A stretch of 64,000 bases of DNA from Brachycybe producta (taxonomy: Eukaryota > Arthropoda > Diplopoda > Playtdesmida > Andrognathidae): assembly GCA_036925085.1 (NCBI GenBank), contig JAUPFP010000017.1:3402058-3466057 (forward strand), written 5' to 3'. The translations under genes and the position numbers were made by a program. This document shows, in pieces, positions 44,901 through 55,271 of this stretch. The first letter of the stretch is position 1; every line of letters begins with the position of its first letter. The notes under the pieces are model-generated. The model searched no databases and was not told the origin of the DNA. It saw only the letters and a list, made by a program, of their open reading frames with translations.

Positions 44901-47900
44901 GAGATGGCCGGCCATGGAGGCTTCCGCCTAAGTTGAGAGGGGCGACCAGAAAAGGTTGCCGAGTCCTCAATGTGGAAGTGAAACCCACTCTCGAAGAGTA
45001 TCTTAAAATCGGACCTAGTCTGAAGCCTGAAGAGGCGGCACAGCTTCGGGAGTTCCTGCTGGAACACCGAGATCATTTTGCGTTCGATTATACAGAGCTG
45101 GGGGAACCCCGCTTGTCGAACATACGATTGATACCGGTGGGTTACCTCCGGTGTGCGAAGGTTTGCAAAGAACTGCTCCAGTGGCACTCGCAATCGAGCG
45201 AGAAGAGGTAGCGAAAATGTTGGATGCAGGGGTAATCCAACCTTCGCATAGTCCTTACGCTAGCCCTATCTTACTTGTTCGCAAGAAGGATGGTGGCTTT
45301 CGTTTCTGTGTGGACTATGGAGACTGAATGCCCAGACAAAGGCAGATCAGTACCCGCTACCTCGCATCGATGATGCCCTCGATTTGCCAGCTGGAGCAAA
45401 GTATTTTGCAACACTGGACCTTGCTAGTGAGTACTGGCAGGTCAGGATGACGGAGCAAGACATTGAGAAGACAGCATTTATTTGCTCGCAAGGTCTGTTT
45501 GAGTTTCGAAAAATGCCTTTCGGACTCTGCAATGCTCCTACCACAATGCAAAGAGCGTTAGACCTCTTGTTGGTGGGACATAAATGGGAGTGCTGCTTGG
45601 TGTACCTGGACGATATTATCGTATTTGGGAACACCTTTGAGCAGTTTCTTGAATGCCTAGGAACTGTCCTAAGACTGTTACGAGGGGCAGAGGTGAAACT
45701 CCAGCCGAAGAAATGTTTCTTCGGTTTTGACAAAGTCAAATATCTCGGTCACATTGTCAGTGCCGAGAGAGTTGCTCTATACCCGGGACTCGTGAGAGCA
45801 GTCGAAGAGTTCAATGTTCCTACAACGGTGACCGCCGTCCCAAGTTTTCTCGGACTACTACCGTAGGTTCATAAAGAACTTCGCCAAGGTCCCAAAACCA
45901 CTGCATGATCTGACCAGGAAGGATGCATCCTTTGACTGGTCGGAGCAGTGTGGTCTAGCGTTCGAGCAGTTAAAGGCATTTTTAACCAAAGCACCGGTGC
46001 TCACCATGTATGATCCACATGGTGAGGTGTTAATTCACACCGATGCGAGTGGGTACAGTCTAGGGGTCGTAGTGTACCAGAAGTTACCTAATGACAAGGC
46101 TCATCAGGTTCTGGCCTACCCTGGCCGGCTCATGAAGGGACCGGAAACACGGTATAGTGTCTTCGAGCAGGAATGCTTGGCGATCATGTTTGCCGTGGGT
46201 AAATTCCGACCTTACTTCTTGGCTAATGAGTCTACCGACTCTGAGGCAGAGAAAGCACCTCAGCCCTGGTACAACCTCCGTCCGAGGAAACCGAACGCTT
46301 TCGAGGTGGTTCAACCTTCCTCTGATGCACCAGTGGACACCAGGATTTTACAGGGACTCTATAAGTCTCTGCCCTGGTGAAAGAGAGCAGGCCGATCCCT
46401 GGAGTTGGATGACATCCTAATTCGAAGAAATAAAAATTGGGCCCCCAGGGACCCCTGGATGGGACTCCGCCTGTCTGTCACGCAAAGATGGTGGTCACCC
46501 AGGGAGAAATGGGTGGAGAAATCAATAATGCCCAACTGCAGACTTGGTGTTAAGTCTGCAGGAGTTATTTTGGATCAAGACATCTCTCCTGAGTCTTCTC
46601 ATAGAGATTCACGCCGTGTGTCTGCCCCTGAAAAGGCAGACGACGGTATAATCTCTATGGTAATGGTAGTGGAGGTGGCTAATGATGTTTTAGCTGCCAA
46701 GCCGCCACTGTTGCCTGTTTTGCTGGTGAAATTAATGGATAAGCACCATCTTCTTTTTAGAATTAAAAGAAGATGATCATTTACTGCTATTTTTGGTAAA
46801 CAACGTGTTTTTCACCGGCAAAAGAGGAAAGAAGACTCATCTCTGGATGCAAAAGAAAATAAAGTAAGTCCCCAAAGGGCAATTTCACTTCTCTGCCTTT
46901 GGGCAATATTGTGTTGCTGATTTTGGGTGTGTCAAGCGGTCATTGACCACTTGCACACGTGGTATAGGTGGAGGCGTCACCGTCATGGAGTTGATGATGA
47001 TGCTACCACCGGTGGGGCCGTGAATTACACGGTGTTTGACTGCCAGAATGCCGTTTACACGGTGAAAATCCGTGGAAACCTCTCCCCAAGCCACCTGATC
47101 CTATGGTACCGGGTTTGGACGGTCCAAACGTATGTTTGGCCAATTCCGACCGTGCGACTCCTGTGAGAGACGGTTTTTACCGTGAGTCACGGGCTATTCA
47201 TGGTGGAAACGGGATTTTACACGGTGAAAACCCGTAGGAATCACCGCCCAAGGTACCAAACCAGAAATTGTGGATTTTGGACCAGCCAAAAAGGTTTTTG
47301 GCCGGTTCCGACCGGACAAATACCATCGGGGATGGCTACGGCCATTTTGGTTATTTTCAGGTGACCACGGCGGAGAAGGAGGATAAAGGCGGGGAGCAGC
47401 GGTTCTTCCTCCTCCCTCAGCTCTTTGCATCTGGGTGATGCAGAGCTGTTGGAGTTGGATGCTGCTTGCTTCCCAGACTTTTTGGGACAGGCCATAGCGA
47501 AGTTGGCTGACGGTGGACCTTTGGGTCTGCTATTGGCTGAGGATGCTGTGGTGACGCAGCCGTCCCCTCGGACCCCTCTGTACTATGTGTCCGTGTGGGG
47601 ACAGTTGACACCGACTCCCACTGTGGAGTCTCCGAGGGCAACCAATAAGTTGGAAGCCATGGAGATTCCGGCAGTTGGTGAGCCGGTTGGGGCAAGCACG
47701 CCCATCAGAGAGGTGGCTACCGGTTTGGTGGCTACCTCCCCGACAAAACTTGATATTCCGGCAGACCAATACTGGCTAGATTTGGCTAGCCTGGCTGAGG
47801 AAAGCAGGGACACCTCCCTTGGAGGTACCCTGGTCATAGACATGGAGGTGGGAATGGACACCATGGAAGATTCCGTGGTGCACTTCTCACGGCGGTGGAG

Positions 47901-50900
47901 AGGTCAATGTATCCCCTCTTCAGAGGACTCTGCGGGGTTTGAAAGGAGAGGGTCGCCCACCCTGGGTAAACGGTCTATGACCGGATCCCAGGAAGGGCAG
48001 CCCAATTCAGGTCGACCCTTTGGGGAGGCGGGAGGCAGGAGACATACGATTATGAAGAAGCTACATCTTCTATTGGTAACAACACACAGGAGAAGATGTA
48101 CATCAGCATCGATTTCACCCCCATGCAGGTGGATGATCGTAATCCAACTCCATCCAGCTATTTCTGTAACTCGGATCTTCTAAGTGCGGCCACCGTGTGT
48201 AACGTCCCGCCTGGACCGTTACAATGCATGGCAGGTAGAAACACAAAACTTGTCCACTTACCGGTGACCAAGCTCCGACAACGGGGACGGCACCGCACCC
48301 GTAGCCACCTCTCCCACGGTGAACCTCGGGATGTGCCGATGTTGAGCTTTCCCCGACGGTGAAACACGACGGTAAACACTGCCTCGCCGAGAGTATCGTA
48401 GTGAAACTCCGGTTTTACCATGAGCCGACACGATTTACCGGCCGATATAAGACAGAAGTGGATGGTGGTGTTGTTCCCAAGCCGGCAACCCACCCTCCCG
48501 CGGTAAACCCCCAAAATAAACACACGGACACAAAGTAAGATGAATGAAACGATGTATTTTAATAACACTTACTAAGTGTAAAGGCAGTAATAATATTTAC
48601 ACATTGGCTGGATAATTTATCCAGCCAACACCCATAAATATACAGGCAACAAGACCAACAGGCCAAAAAGCAAACGATGATCACAGATGACGAGGAGGCC
48701 TCCTTGGCCTCCACAGGTCAGGTCACTCCAGCTGCCTACAACCAACTGCCCAGATCCTGTGGCTGATCAGGCCACAGGAAACCTCCAGGCAACTCCACCT
48801 GGAGGGGACAGAGGTCACATCTGACCACTCACCCATTGACTTAATGGTGAGAGGTCTGCTGACACCAAAATGGCATCCATCCCAACAGCCTACTGTAACT
48901 GTCAGGCAGACCACCATAGGAAATTTGTCTGCTCATTCAAAAATTTGAAAATGAGCAGACCAGTTTGCCACATGCGCGATCAAGAGAAGAACCGAGTCGC
49001 AGAAAACACCATCTATAAGTTGGTAAAATTAGGAGGTCGATGTCAAAAGTTCATAGCCTCTTATTATATGCTTAAAAATGTTTCGACGAATATCTATCCT
49101 CTAAGCAAGTAAATTGTCCCAACAAGGTATGAAAAGATTTTTGCCACACACTCAGCAATCTCATAAATGCCACAAACAAACGTAGCAGCAAGTTTTCTAT
49201 AACTAAAAATATACACATTTTAGGATTTCATCACCCAAACCATACTGACTAATCACAGAACAAAGAAAATTGGCATTTTGCAAAAATGCTAATAACTCTC
49301 AAACCATTCTTCAGATTTACAACCTAAACAAAACATTTTTCCAAACCAATTTTACCAGCATATCCAGCAAACAAAATAATTTTAGATTATCTAATAAAAA
49401 CAACTAGTGTCACAACCTGTATTTCGCCTGCATTGTCTCTCGTACCCCAAGTGCCACATTTTCACCCCCTTTCGTTACCGTCTAAGACCCCAAAGCATAA
49501 GTCACAAACTGGTTCCGGTATCAGCGGATAGATACCCATCAAGGCACAGTCCCTAATGCAAATTTACACCTCTGGAGGTGCACACAGGTGCTAGGTATAA
49601 AGGTCCGTGTCTCAATTGATTCGGGGTCTCTGATATCATAACTAGGAAAAAAAACTCATTCAATTTACCGATGGCTAAGCAACGCCACAATTTTAACTTC
49701 TTTGTTTAATGTAATTTTAATGGTTGTGTGCATTAAATACGTAACTTGACAATGTGCATTCGTCTCGCCTGTCTTCATTCATTCTCTTCTCTACAAGGAA
49801 ATACCAACGGGAACGACCCCGGCACCATTCAGAATCAAGCCTAAATCACTTACACTCTCAGCGTAAGGCGGTAACCACCCCAACCTAAGAGGATCAAGAC
49901 TTGAGTCCCGTAACAGGTGCTCTACACTGTTACACTAATATATTCTGAAAATATCTTTAAGAATTATAAAAAAAGAGAAATATAGAAAACATGGATGTGT
50001 GTGATTTTAAAAGAAATATCATTCTCATTTATTCCGAGACAAGCCTCATAAATGAAGTCACCTGTAGCATCCTGTGGATTGACATCGTGAATAAAAAACC
50101 TATCCAAAGACAACGGTTGTCGATAAACAATATAACGCAAAGCACTACCATCACACAAAGGGTTTCCTCGACCACAAGACGAAGACCAATTTTCTGAGAT
50201 TGAAGATTTCTAAGGAAAAAAACATTAACATCTTTGGGTTATTTTAAATATGCGTGTTGAAAGAAAAAAAAAACATGCAATTTTCATAAAATAATCAAAA
50301 AATCAAAATTACATATTTGATTTAATCATACAAAAACAACGTGCCAGTTTTTAAAGTCATCACTTGAATCTTATTAAAGTTACTGCTGAAACTACAAATC
50401 CAACAATCCTATTGATTTTAAAGGATCATTTACATATCCAATTAGCCAAACAATTGAAATTTTCAACCTGAACTTCCTGAATGTTTATGAAGTTTTATAC
50501 ACGTGTAGTAATATCTACATATGTAAAAGGCAGTGTCTGTTTGTCTATTTGTTGCTTATACATTCCCACACTGTTTAACCTATTGAAAAATGTGACCAAA
50601 CTTTGCAGGGTTATTTCCTATGACCCTACTGCTATACTACAGTATATATCTATCTATTATATCTATACAAGTACATATCTTGCAAGAAGCTATCTACATG
50701 TTTGGCACTTGCACTTAAACACATCATTTGACCTAAAATATATGCGCTCTAATACCATTTCACCTAAAGGGGCTCTTGTCCTAAAATCACATGCCTTAAA
50801 CATTTGCTCTACATATATTTGATCTGAAGGGCAATTGACCAAGAGTCATTTGCTCTACATAAATTTGACCTGAAGGGCAATTGACCAAGAGTCATTTGCT

Positions 50901-53572
50901 CTACATAAATTTGACCTGAGGGACATTTGAACTAGAGTCATTTGACCTAGAGTCATTTGACCTAGAGTCATTTGACCTAGAGTCATTTGACCTAGAGTCA
51001 TTTGACCTAGTCATTTGACCTAGAGTTATTTGACCTAGAGTCATTTGACCTAAATATCCATTTGACCAAAAAAGTCGTTTGACCCCACACATATACCTTA
51101 GCCTTCACATTTCACCCAACTGCAGTCTATCCACCTGCCTCATCTTGCCTGACCATCATTTTGACCCATACAACATAGCTCGTATAACCAGTGTCCTATA
51201 AAACTTGCCCTTTAGAACACAAGCCTGTCTCCACTTATGCAAACCTGCCTTGATCGTGTTTGTAATATCTATCTATATATATGCCACACTCATCCTATGT
51301 GACTGATCTGAATTATTTAAAGTCATGACCATGTTGTTTTATTGTGTCCTAAGATCATGTTTCTCATCCCACTGAAACTTCATATATTCCATTTTTGCCA
51401 TAGATATTTTCAACCTCCTTGATTTGAAGGCCTTCCTGGTCTCCTCTACCCTTGACTCTAAATCTTCTCTGGGTTCACTAACTACTACTATGCCAACTGC
51501 AAACAGCATACACCAAGGTGCATCCTGACCTACCCCAGCCCATATTTAATCCAGCACCAAAATGAACAGATATGGACTAAGTGCTGAGCTGTGATGCAGG
51601 CTAATTCTAACCCTAAACTATTGGAGTCTCTCATGCAGTCATGACATTTGCCCCTACCTCTTTATACATTATACCTCACAATATCTATATAACAATTTTT
51701 CACCCCAAATTCTGCAAAGCCTCCCACAGTCAATTTCATGGCACCCAATCATAAGTTTCCATCTAAATCTATAAACATCATGTGTAACTCCTTATTGGCA
51801 GCCCTAAACTTTTCTCACTGACTTGACTTAAAATAGCAAAAAAATATTTCTTTCAAAACAAAATTTGTTTACACAAAAAATATTTCAGTCTCTTCCACTT
51901 AGTGTTAAAAGGTTTCCAGTGTAATTACTTATATAATTTGACGGTTTAGATCTGATCTCAATCTACCTTTTTATGAAGGCCCTTTTTCCTTCGTGTAATA
52001 AGAACCATATCATCGAACAGTATTACATACATTTCAGTCGGTTTCCCTGCATCTACATATATAGAATTGATAAAAGAAACTTGAAGAAAAAAAATAGCCA
52101 TTATAAATAACTACATTAAATTGATACTAACCCATTAACTGAAGTGCTCCCTCAATAATAATCTGACGTCTTGGACTAACAATTAATCTTTCACAAGGTT
52201 GTTTTGACAAAGGAACCTTCAAAAACTGATTATAACAATTTATGAAATAAAACACAATTTATAAAAGTAAATGAAAAAAAAATGATGTTCGTACATCTGG
52301 TATAAAAGTTTTTGGATCCAAGTCAATCACAGAAGGCCACATAATGTTACGCTGTATTTCAAGTAATCGCTCAAAATTCTTAAGCCACTTCATTTTATCG
52401 TCCAATTCTCCTGACAAAAAAATACAATATAATTTGAATTTTTAAAAGTTATTCAGCTGCCAGATTATCAGTGGCAGATGGACAAGTCCCATATCCATAT
52501 CAGAACTTGAAACGCATTGTTAACAAGGAATTCAAAGAAACCTATGGACTTCCACAATTTGCATTAATATATGCTTTGATATATCAACAACAAAAATTTT
52601 ATTTTATTGTTACATGGTGTACGCACTTGCATGCACGTGCGCAGAACAAACAAAAAAAGTCAAAAAGTTAGAAAAATTAGAAGTTAATTAAAAAAAAGCA
52701 ACCACCCCCTCCTCCCCCTCTCTACACACATACACTTCTGCACGCACATAAGCACGCATACACATCCAAATACTTTCCATATAGAAAAAATGAAAATCAA
52801 AACTATAAATTAACATTTAATACACCAATTCCATATTTGCAATCCTAACACAAACACACGCTTCAATTGTTTCATATAAAGTAAATATCATTCTGATTTC
52901 CATTTCCATTAAAAGTGCTTTTAGGAAAAAAAAAAAATATAAAATTCCCTCAAGAATCCATTCTACACAATTATTAAAAATATTTCATCTACAGAAAACG
53001 AAAAAAATAAATGAATAAACGTACTTAATGAATTCTCTTCCATTTCCAATATCTGCAAGATAATCTCCTTTTCTTTCGAGTCATCTGTTCTTGTCTCGAT
53101 ATCTTTGATTATTACAGGGATCTTCATAATATGCTGTACAGGAGCTACGAGTAGATCCGTGAGTTGTAATTTTTTACATCGTGGATCTCGACTGCACCAC
53201 TGTAGAAAATATTAAATATTGCAATTATAAATAACAAAACATAAAAGAAAAACGTAAATATAAAAAAAAACCTTTTCAAAGTCAATAAATTCCACCTGTC
53301 TCCTTAGGGTTTCTAGGTAATTTAATGCATTGATGTAGTTGAGTGCATAACGGTGATATGCTTGTGACAGCGAAATAGCTTTCGAACTCTTGAATCACAA
53401 CAAAATAATTTGTCAATTAAGAGGCAATTTTTAATCTGGTTATAAATTGTACGTATAACAACATAAAAACCTTTTGAAACAGTTTGACTAGCACTTCCAT
53501 GGTTTGCAGTTCTCCACCAGAAATATTTAATAAAATAAGATTGATAAATTCTTTACAAAAAGCATATGTTAC
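38834..53572 (-). CDS. DH-PH Rho guanine nucleotide exchange factor (multi-exon, partial)
   Basis: Eleven minus-strand exons: 53572-53471, 53388-53272, 53199-53025, 52410-52295, 52225-52132, 52052-51967, 50209-50062, 39966-39869, 39807-39708, 39144-39050, 38984-38834. Each has AG/GT borders, and phase is continuous from the first to the ninth; the last two join in phase with each other but not directly to the ninth, so at least one exon between them is missing. The first exons form a Dbl-homology domain ([20 protein letters not shown] is its most conserved helix), the next a pleckstrin-homology domain ending in [17 protein letters not shown]. Such proteins load GTP onto Rho GTPases at membranes. 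The subfamily (perhaps PLEKHG-like) is not settled. The N-terminus is outside the supported exons. Confidence 0.85.
39050..39144 (-). CDS. Host gene exon (C-terminal region)
   Basis: Acceptor ACTATCAG and donor TTGCG/GTAGGA bound 95 nt (31 codons plus 2 nt). Translation includes [20 protein letters not shown]. No domain recognised. Confidence 0.55.
39708..39807 (-). CDS. RhoGEF exon: end of PH domain
   Basis: Acceptor TTTTTGTTTAG and donor ATAG/GTATTA bound 100 nt. It encodes the C-terminal PH helix ([18 protein letters not shown]) and a tail [13 protein letters not shown]. Confidence 0.85.
39869..39966 (-). CDS. RhoGEF exon: PH domain strands 5-7
   Basis: Acceptor CAATTACAG and donor AAAA/GTAAAT bound 98 nt (2 nt plus 32 codons). 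[20 protein letters not shown] is typical PH beta strands. The preceding exon lies 10.1 kb upstream at 50062, beyond element D. Confidence 0.85.
39967..40589. other. Intron sequence of the RhoGEF gene
   Basis: No repeat boundaries found. Open frames at 40098-40283 (plus) and 40505-40287 (minus) have no recognisable content. Confidence 0.4.
40590..41060 (+). repeat. Dispersed repeat, copy 2
   Basis: Reverse-complement homologue of 17440-17960, see that entry. Lies in the RhoGEF intron. Confidence 0.55.
41100..41805 (+). mobile_element. Family A fragment: LTR start joined to accessory ORF
   Basis: 41108-41260 matches the beginning of the family A LTR (complement of 320 down to about 190) and is joined directly to sequence matching the complement of about 2060-1590, part of the accessory ORF. 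The open frame 41461-41805 ([34 protein letters not shown]) aligns with that ORF. An internally deleted copy, in plus orientation, within the RhoGEF intron. Confidence 0.65.
41806..41829. repeat. Single diverged end of the CTAGTGGGG-type TIR element
   Basis: TTTATGATGGGTTACACCAC followed by TAGT differs by two bases from the right terminus at 25197-25220. No matching left end was found nearby. Confidence 0.55.
42026..42338 (+). repeat. Family B-type LTR, 5' half
   Basis: Aligns with 5975 to about 6285, including GTGTACACAGGTCCAAGG and the TATA box (near 42208). The similarity ends just before the position of the polyadenylation signal. Confidence 0.8.
42339..43200 (+). pseudogene. gag: Element D gag, matrix-capsid region
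   Basis: The open part to 42930 contains a retrotransposon gag domain: [64 protein letters not shown] at 42928-42930 breaks it; the remainder to 43200 is readable in another frame. No clean start codon at the cassette's left edge. Confidence 0.75.
43204..43650 (+). pseudogene. gag: Element D nucleocapsid with altered zinc knuckle
   Basis: A basic stretch ([17 protein letters not shown]) leads to [14 protein letters not shown] near residues 55-70, a CX2CX4HX4C knuckle whose first Cys is replaced by Tyr, so zinc binding should be impaired. The frame then runs into non-gag sequence. Confidence 0.7.
43960..44385 (+). pseudogene. pro: Element D retropepsin
   Basis: [19 protein letters not shown] (about 44033-44090) is the active-site region; a TAG at 44097-44099 follows. 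In the next frames [18 protein letters not shown] (near 44250) is the conserved end of the protease. Inactive because of stops. Confidence 0.75.
44880..45870 (+). pseudogene. pol: Element D reverse transcriptase, Ty3/gypsy type
   Basis: Fragments in order: the linker before RT ([20 protein letters not shown]), RT start ([20 protein letters not shown] then [13 protein letters not shown]), the fingers-palm ([35 protein letters not shown]), the catalytic box [10 protein letters not shown] with both Asp retained, and [20 protein letters not shown]. At least two stops or frame changes interrupt it. YLDD replaces the usual YVDD-type residue. Confidence 0.85.
45870..46380 (+). pseudogene. pol: Element D RNase H, truncated, fused to unrelated tail
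   Basis: The RT connection ([19 protein letters not shown] in another frame) and RNase H start [18 protein letters not shown], then [20 protein letters not shown] are clear. After YFLANE the sequence changes to [18 protein letters not shown], typical of sequence beyond integrase, so the rest of RNase H and the whole integrase are deleted. Confidence 0.8.
46405..46863 (+). pseudogene. Element D accessory ORF, upstream part
   Basis: Homologous to 3177-3677 of element A ([18 protein letters not shown] and following). It reaches a stop at 46774-46776 and then a strong donor AAAGTAAGTCC at 46864. Confidence 0.5.
46864..47360 (+). other. Candidate intron of the element D accessory gene
   Basis: GTAAGT at 46864 to TTATTTTCAG ending 47360, 497 nt, in the same place as 2733-3176 in element A. 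The interior is rich in CACGGTGAAAACCCG-like words, as in A. In D the downstream frame begins with TGA, so this copy could not be expressed as it stands. Confidence 0.45.
47361..48025 (+). pseudogene. Element D accessory ORF, downstream part
   Basis: An open frame from about 47425 to 48025 reads [60 protein letters not shown]. It aligns at its start with 2680-2600 of element A. Acidic, Ala/Gly/Thr-rich, no known domain. The frame runs on into LTR sequence to 48183. Confidence 0.55.
48026..49055 (+). repeat. Family B-type LTR, 3' half, interrupted
   Basis: GGAGAAGATGTACATCAGCA and TCGATTTCACCCCCATGCAG match the B LTR second half to 48197; after the nested solo LTR the match resumes (CAAGAGAAGAACCGA to GATGTCAAAAGTTCATA) and ends at 49055. 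Confidence 0.8.
48198..48971 (-). repeat. Solo LTR, family A, nested in the D LTR
   Basis: On the plus strand it reads TGTAACGTCCCG to TTTGCCACA. Its first part matches 5013-5198 and its last part matches 1-320, so this is the only full-length family A LTR here (about 775 bp). The host LTR resumes on the other side, proving insertion into it. A possible 4-bp duplication CGTG/CATG is imperfect. Confidence 0.8.
49060..49407. other. Intron spacer, nothing recognised
   Basis: AT-rich RhoGEF intron sequence between element D and a solo LTR. Confidence 0.3.
49408..49934 (+). repeat. Solo LTR, family F, second copy
   Basis: Starts TGTCACAACCTGTATTTCG and ends TACACTGTTACA; aligns throughout with 22041-22606. 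Flanks CTAG (49404-49407) and CTAA (49935-49938) are a probable target duplication. TATA box near 49594. Confidence 0.82.
50062..50209 (-). CDS. RhoGEF exon: PH domain, middle
   Basis: Acceptor TTTTTTCCTTAG and donor ACAG/GTGACT bound 148 nt, phase 0 in, phase 1 out. It encodes [20 protein letters not shown], typical of the strand 3-4 region of a PH domain. Its last base G joins CT of the next exon 10 kb away to keep the frame. Confidence 0.88.
50210..50749. other. Intron sequence, simple repeats
   Basis: AT-rich with a short TATCTA-rich patch near 50640-50670; GTCTGTTTGTCTATTTGTTG near 50532 looks like the end of an unidentified dispersed repeat. Confidence 0.35.
50750..51085 (+). repeat. 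Variant minisatellite array
   Basis: Units of the form CATTTGACCTAGAGT (about 15 bp, seven or more copies, 50920-51060), preceded by longer units with ACATAAATTTGACCTGAAGG and by CCTAAA-type words. It is related in layout to the TTTGCCCTAAAACCA arrays but shows only one orientation. Confidence 0.75.
51100..51870 (-). pseudogene. RTE-type LINE remnant, RT palm region
   Basis: The minus strand reads [20 protein letters not shown], then [20 protein letters not shown] and [17 protein letters not shown], which matches the RTE reverse transcriptase pattern LFADDIV..SE..E. The catalytic ADD is AVG here. Lies between RhoGEF exons and is inactive. Confidence 0.7.
51967..52052 (-). CDS. RhoGEF exon: PH domain, strands 2-3
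   Basis: Acceptor ATATATGTAG and donor AAAAAG/GTAGAT bound 86 nt. [18 protein letters not shown] is a canonical PH second-third strand. Confidence 0.88.
52132..52225 (-). CDS. RhoGEF exon: DH end to PH start
   Basis: Acceptor TATAATCAG and donor AATGG/GTTAGT bound 94 nt. It encodes [20 protein letters not shown] and the first PH strand ([10 protein letters not shown]). Confidence 0.88.
52295..52410 (-). CDS. RhoGEF exon: DH C-terminal helix
   Basis: Acceptor TTTTTTTGTCAG and donor CCAGAT/GTACGA bound 116 nt. [20 protein letters not shown] forms the long last helix of the DH domain. Confidence 0.88.
52411..53024. other. RhoGEF intron, repeat-rich
   Basis: Contains an AT-rich stretch and a CACAC/CACGCA-rich patch (52720-52770). 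No other feature. Confidence 0.4.
53025..53199 (-). CDS. RhoGEF exon: DH core
   Basis: Acceptor ATTTTCTACAG and donor TTAA/GTACGT bound 175 nt. [20 protein letters not shown] continues into VQHIMKIP, the most conserved DH helix that contacts the GTPase. Confidence 0.92.
53272..53388 (-). CDS. RhoGEF exon: DH middle
   Basis: Acceptor GTGATTCAAG and donor GAAAAG/GTTTTT bound 117 nt (39 codons). [20 protein letters not shown] is the typical YxxYxxNYxxA helix of DH domains. Confidence 0.9.
53471..53572 (-). CDS. RhoGEF exon: DH N-terminal helix
   Basis: Acceptor TTTTTCATTTAG and donor CAAAAG/GTTTTT bound 102 nt (34 codons), helical ([24 protein letters not shown]). Confidence 0.85.
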
Positions 53573-53689
53573 CTAAATGAAAAAGGAAACTATTACTAAC
53601 TAGAACGAAAGCCCGTCTTCGACAGGTGTGATAGTCTTATATAATATCTCAGATTGAAAACATTTCACGATACACAAGATTTCGAGTAA

Positions 53690-53830
53690 ATACTTTGCTT
53701 GATCCTAGCATAAGCCTGCCTTGCATTAAAAAATTGACAACACAAAAATTCAGCCAGGACTTAAACCAAGGACCTCTAACTTCTCTGTCAAAGACATAAC
53801 CAATTTTACTACCAATGTAAATCGTGATAT
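53690..53830 (-). repeat. tRNA-derived SINE-like fragment
   Basis: The minus strand has a degenerate tRNA head with box B-like GGTTTAAGTCC and box A-like TAGTAAAATTGGTTATG about 45 nt before it. Not cloverleaf-competent. Confidence 0.4.
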
Positions 53831-54419
53831 CAATGGTGACCTTTACCATAACAGATGTGGGTTAATTTATTCTTTAGAAAAACGTGATGCAATAAAGTCT
53901 GCGTTCCTTGGCTCCCAATTTTTTTTATGTTCAGGGGTACTGGTGAAATTGCATGATTTTTCACAAAAATGAGGTAAACGGAGGAAAAAATTGAAAATTC
54001 TAATATAGCCTACCAACAAGCCTATCTAAAGATGTGTATACTGGTTATTTTTCACGAATCTAGAGTGTGTAGTTTCCGAAAACATTCGTGCACAAAGGGA
54101 GAAAGTGAAGGAGATAGTGTCAGCCATTACAAAGAAAGATTGCGACTAACTCTAGAAGTTCCCTGTTGTATCTCTTTCTTGCTTGCTGATAAGCCTCTAT
54201 TCAATAAATGGAAGGATATCCCTGCGGGTTTCAATTAGAGTAAAGGAGCCTATCAGGAACCTATGTCCTATGTCCATAGGTCTCCATTTTTGCTAGAAGC
54301 ACTTGAAAAGCTTTATACCTGGACCAGATTATGAACCCATGAATACAAACTGTGTTTCGTTATTGCTTATAGTAACCATAAAACATATAAAAGATATATC
54401 TATTATTCTATCTTCTTAT
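53831..54419. other. Spacer or intron, nothing recognised
   Basis: A 68-codon plus-strand open frame at 54032-54238 has no recognisable content. Confidence 0.3.
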
Positions 54420-54905
<486 letters not shown>

Positions 54906-55271
54906 AACTACATGCCTATACTGATAAAATATAATGTAAACAAATAGTGGAGCTCCTAAAGCATAGACTTGAGCCTCGATGTTAAAAATTTGCTGCAAAA
55001 TGTTTGAGGTATGATGTACATAAAGGTGAACGAATTCAGGTAAATTGGTTTAAGCATAAATGTTTTTAGATTTAAATTTATTAAGAATATTCAATTATAA
55101 TACTGTTCTTTAGTTGAAAAAGGTTTAGGCGCATTGTTATTTAAATGAAACTCAATTATAGAATATTTTGTTGAGGCATAATTTTTATGTTAACTTTCTT
55201 TTATATGAACAATTTTATTAGTTCGAAGTAAATTAGAATTGTGACATGTTTGGCCAGTTAGGGTAAATGCG
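54906..55271. other. AT-rich spacer, nothing recognised
   Basis: No ORF, no repeat boundary. Confidence 0.3.

Larger units (their letters stand above)
42026..49055 (+). mobile_element. Composite element D: gag-pol cassette between two half LTRs
   Basis: The outer boundaries are a family B-type LTR start (TGTAACACCC at 42026) and end (AAAAGTTCATA at 49055), flanked by a 4-bp duplication GCCT (42022-42025, 49056-49059). The left LTR piece covers only about the first 310 bp and the right piece only about the last 280 bp of a B LTR, so together they make roughly one LTR minus about 100 bp. Between them lies a decayed gag-pol plus accessory region whose 3' part is family A-like. A family A solo LTR interrupts the right piece. 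Confidence 0.75.

Noticed and set aside
51830..51930. Possible extra PH exon (reads [15 protein letters not shown])
   Set aside because: No acceptor at the right place, and the exon at 50209 already joins in phase to the one at 51967.
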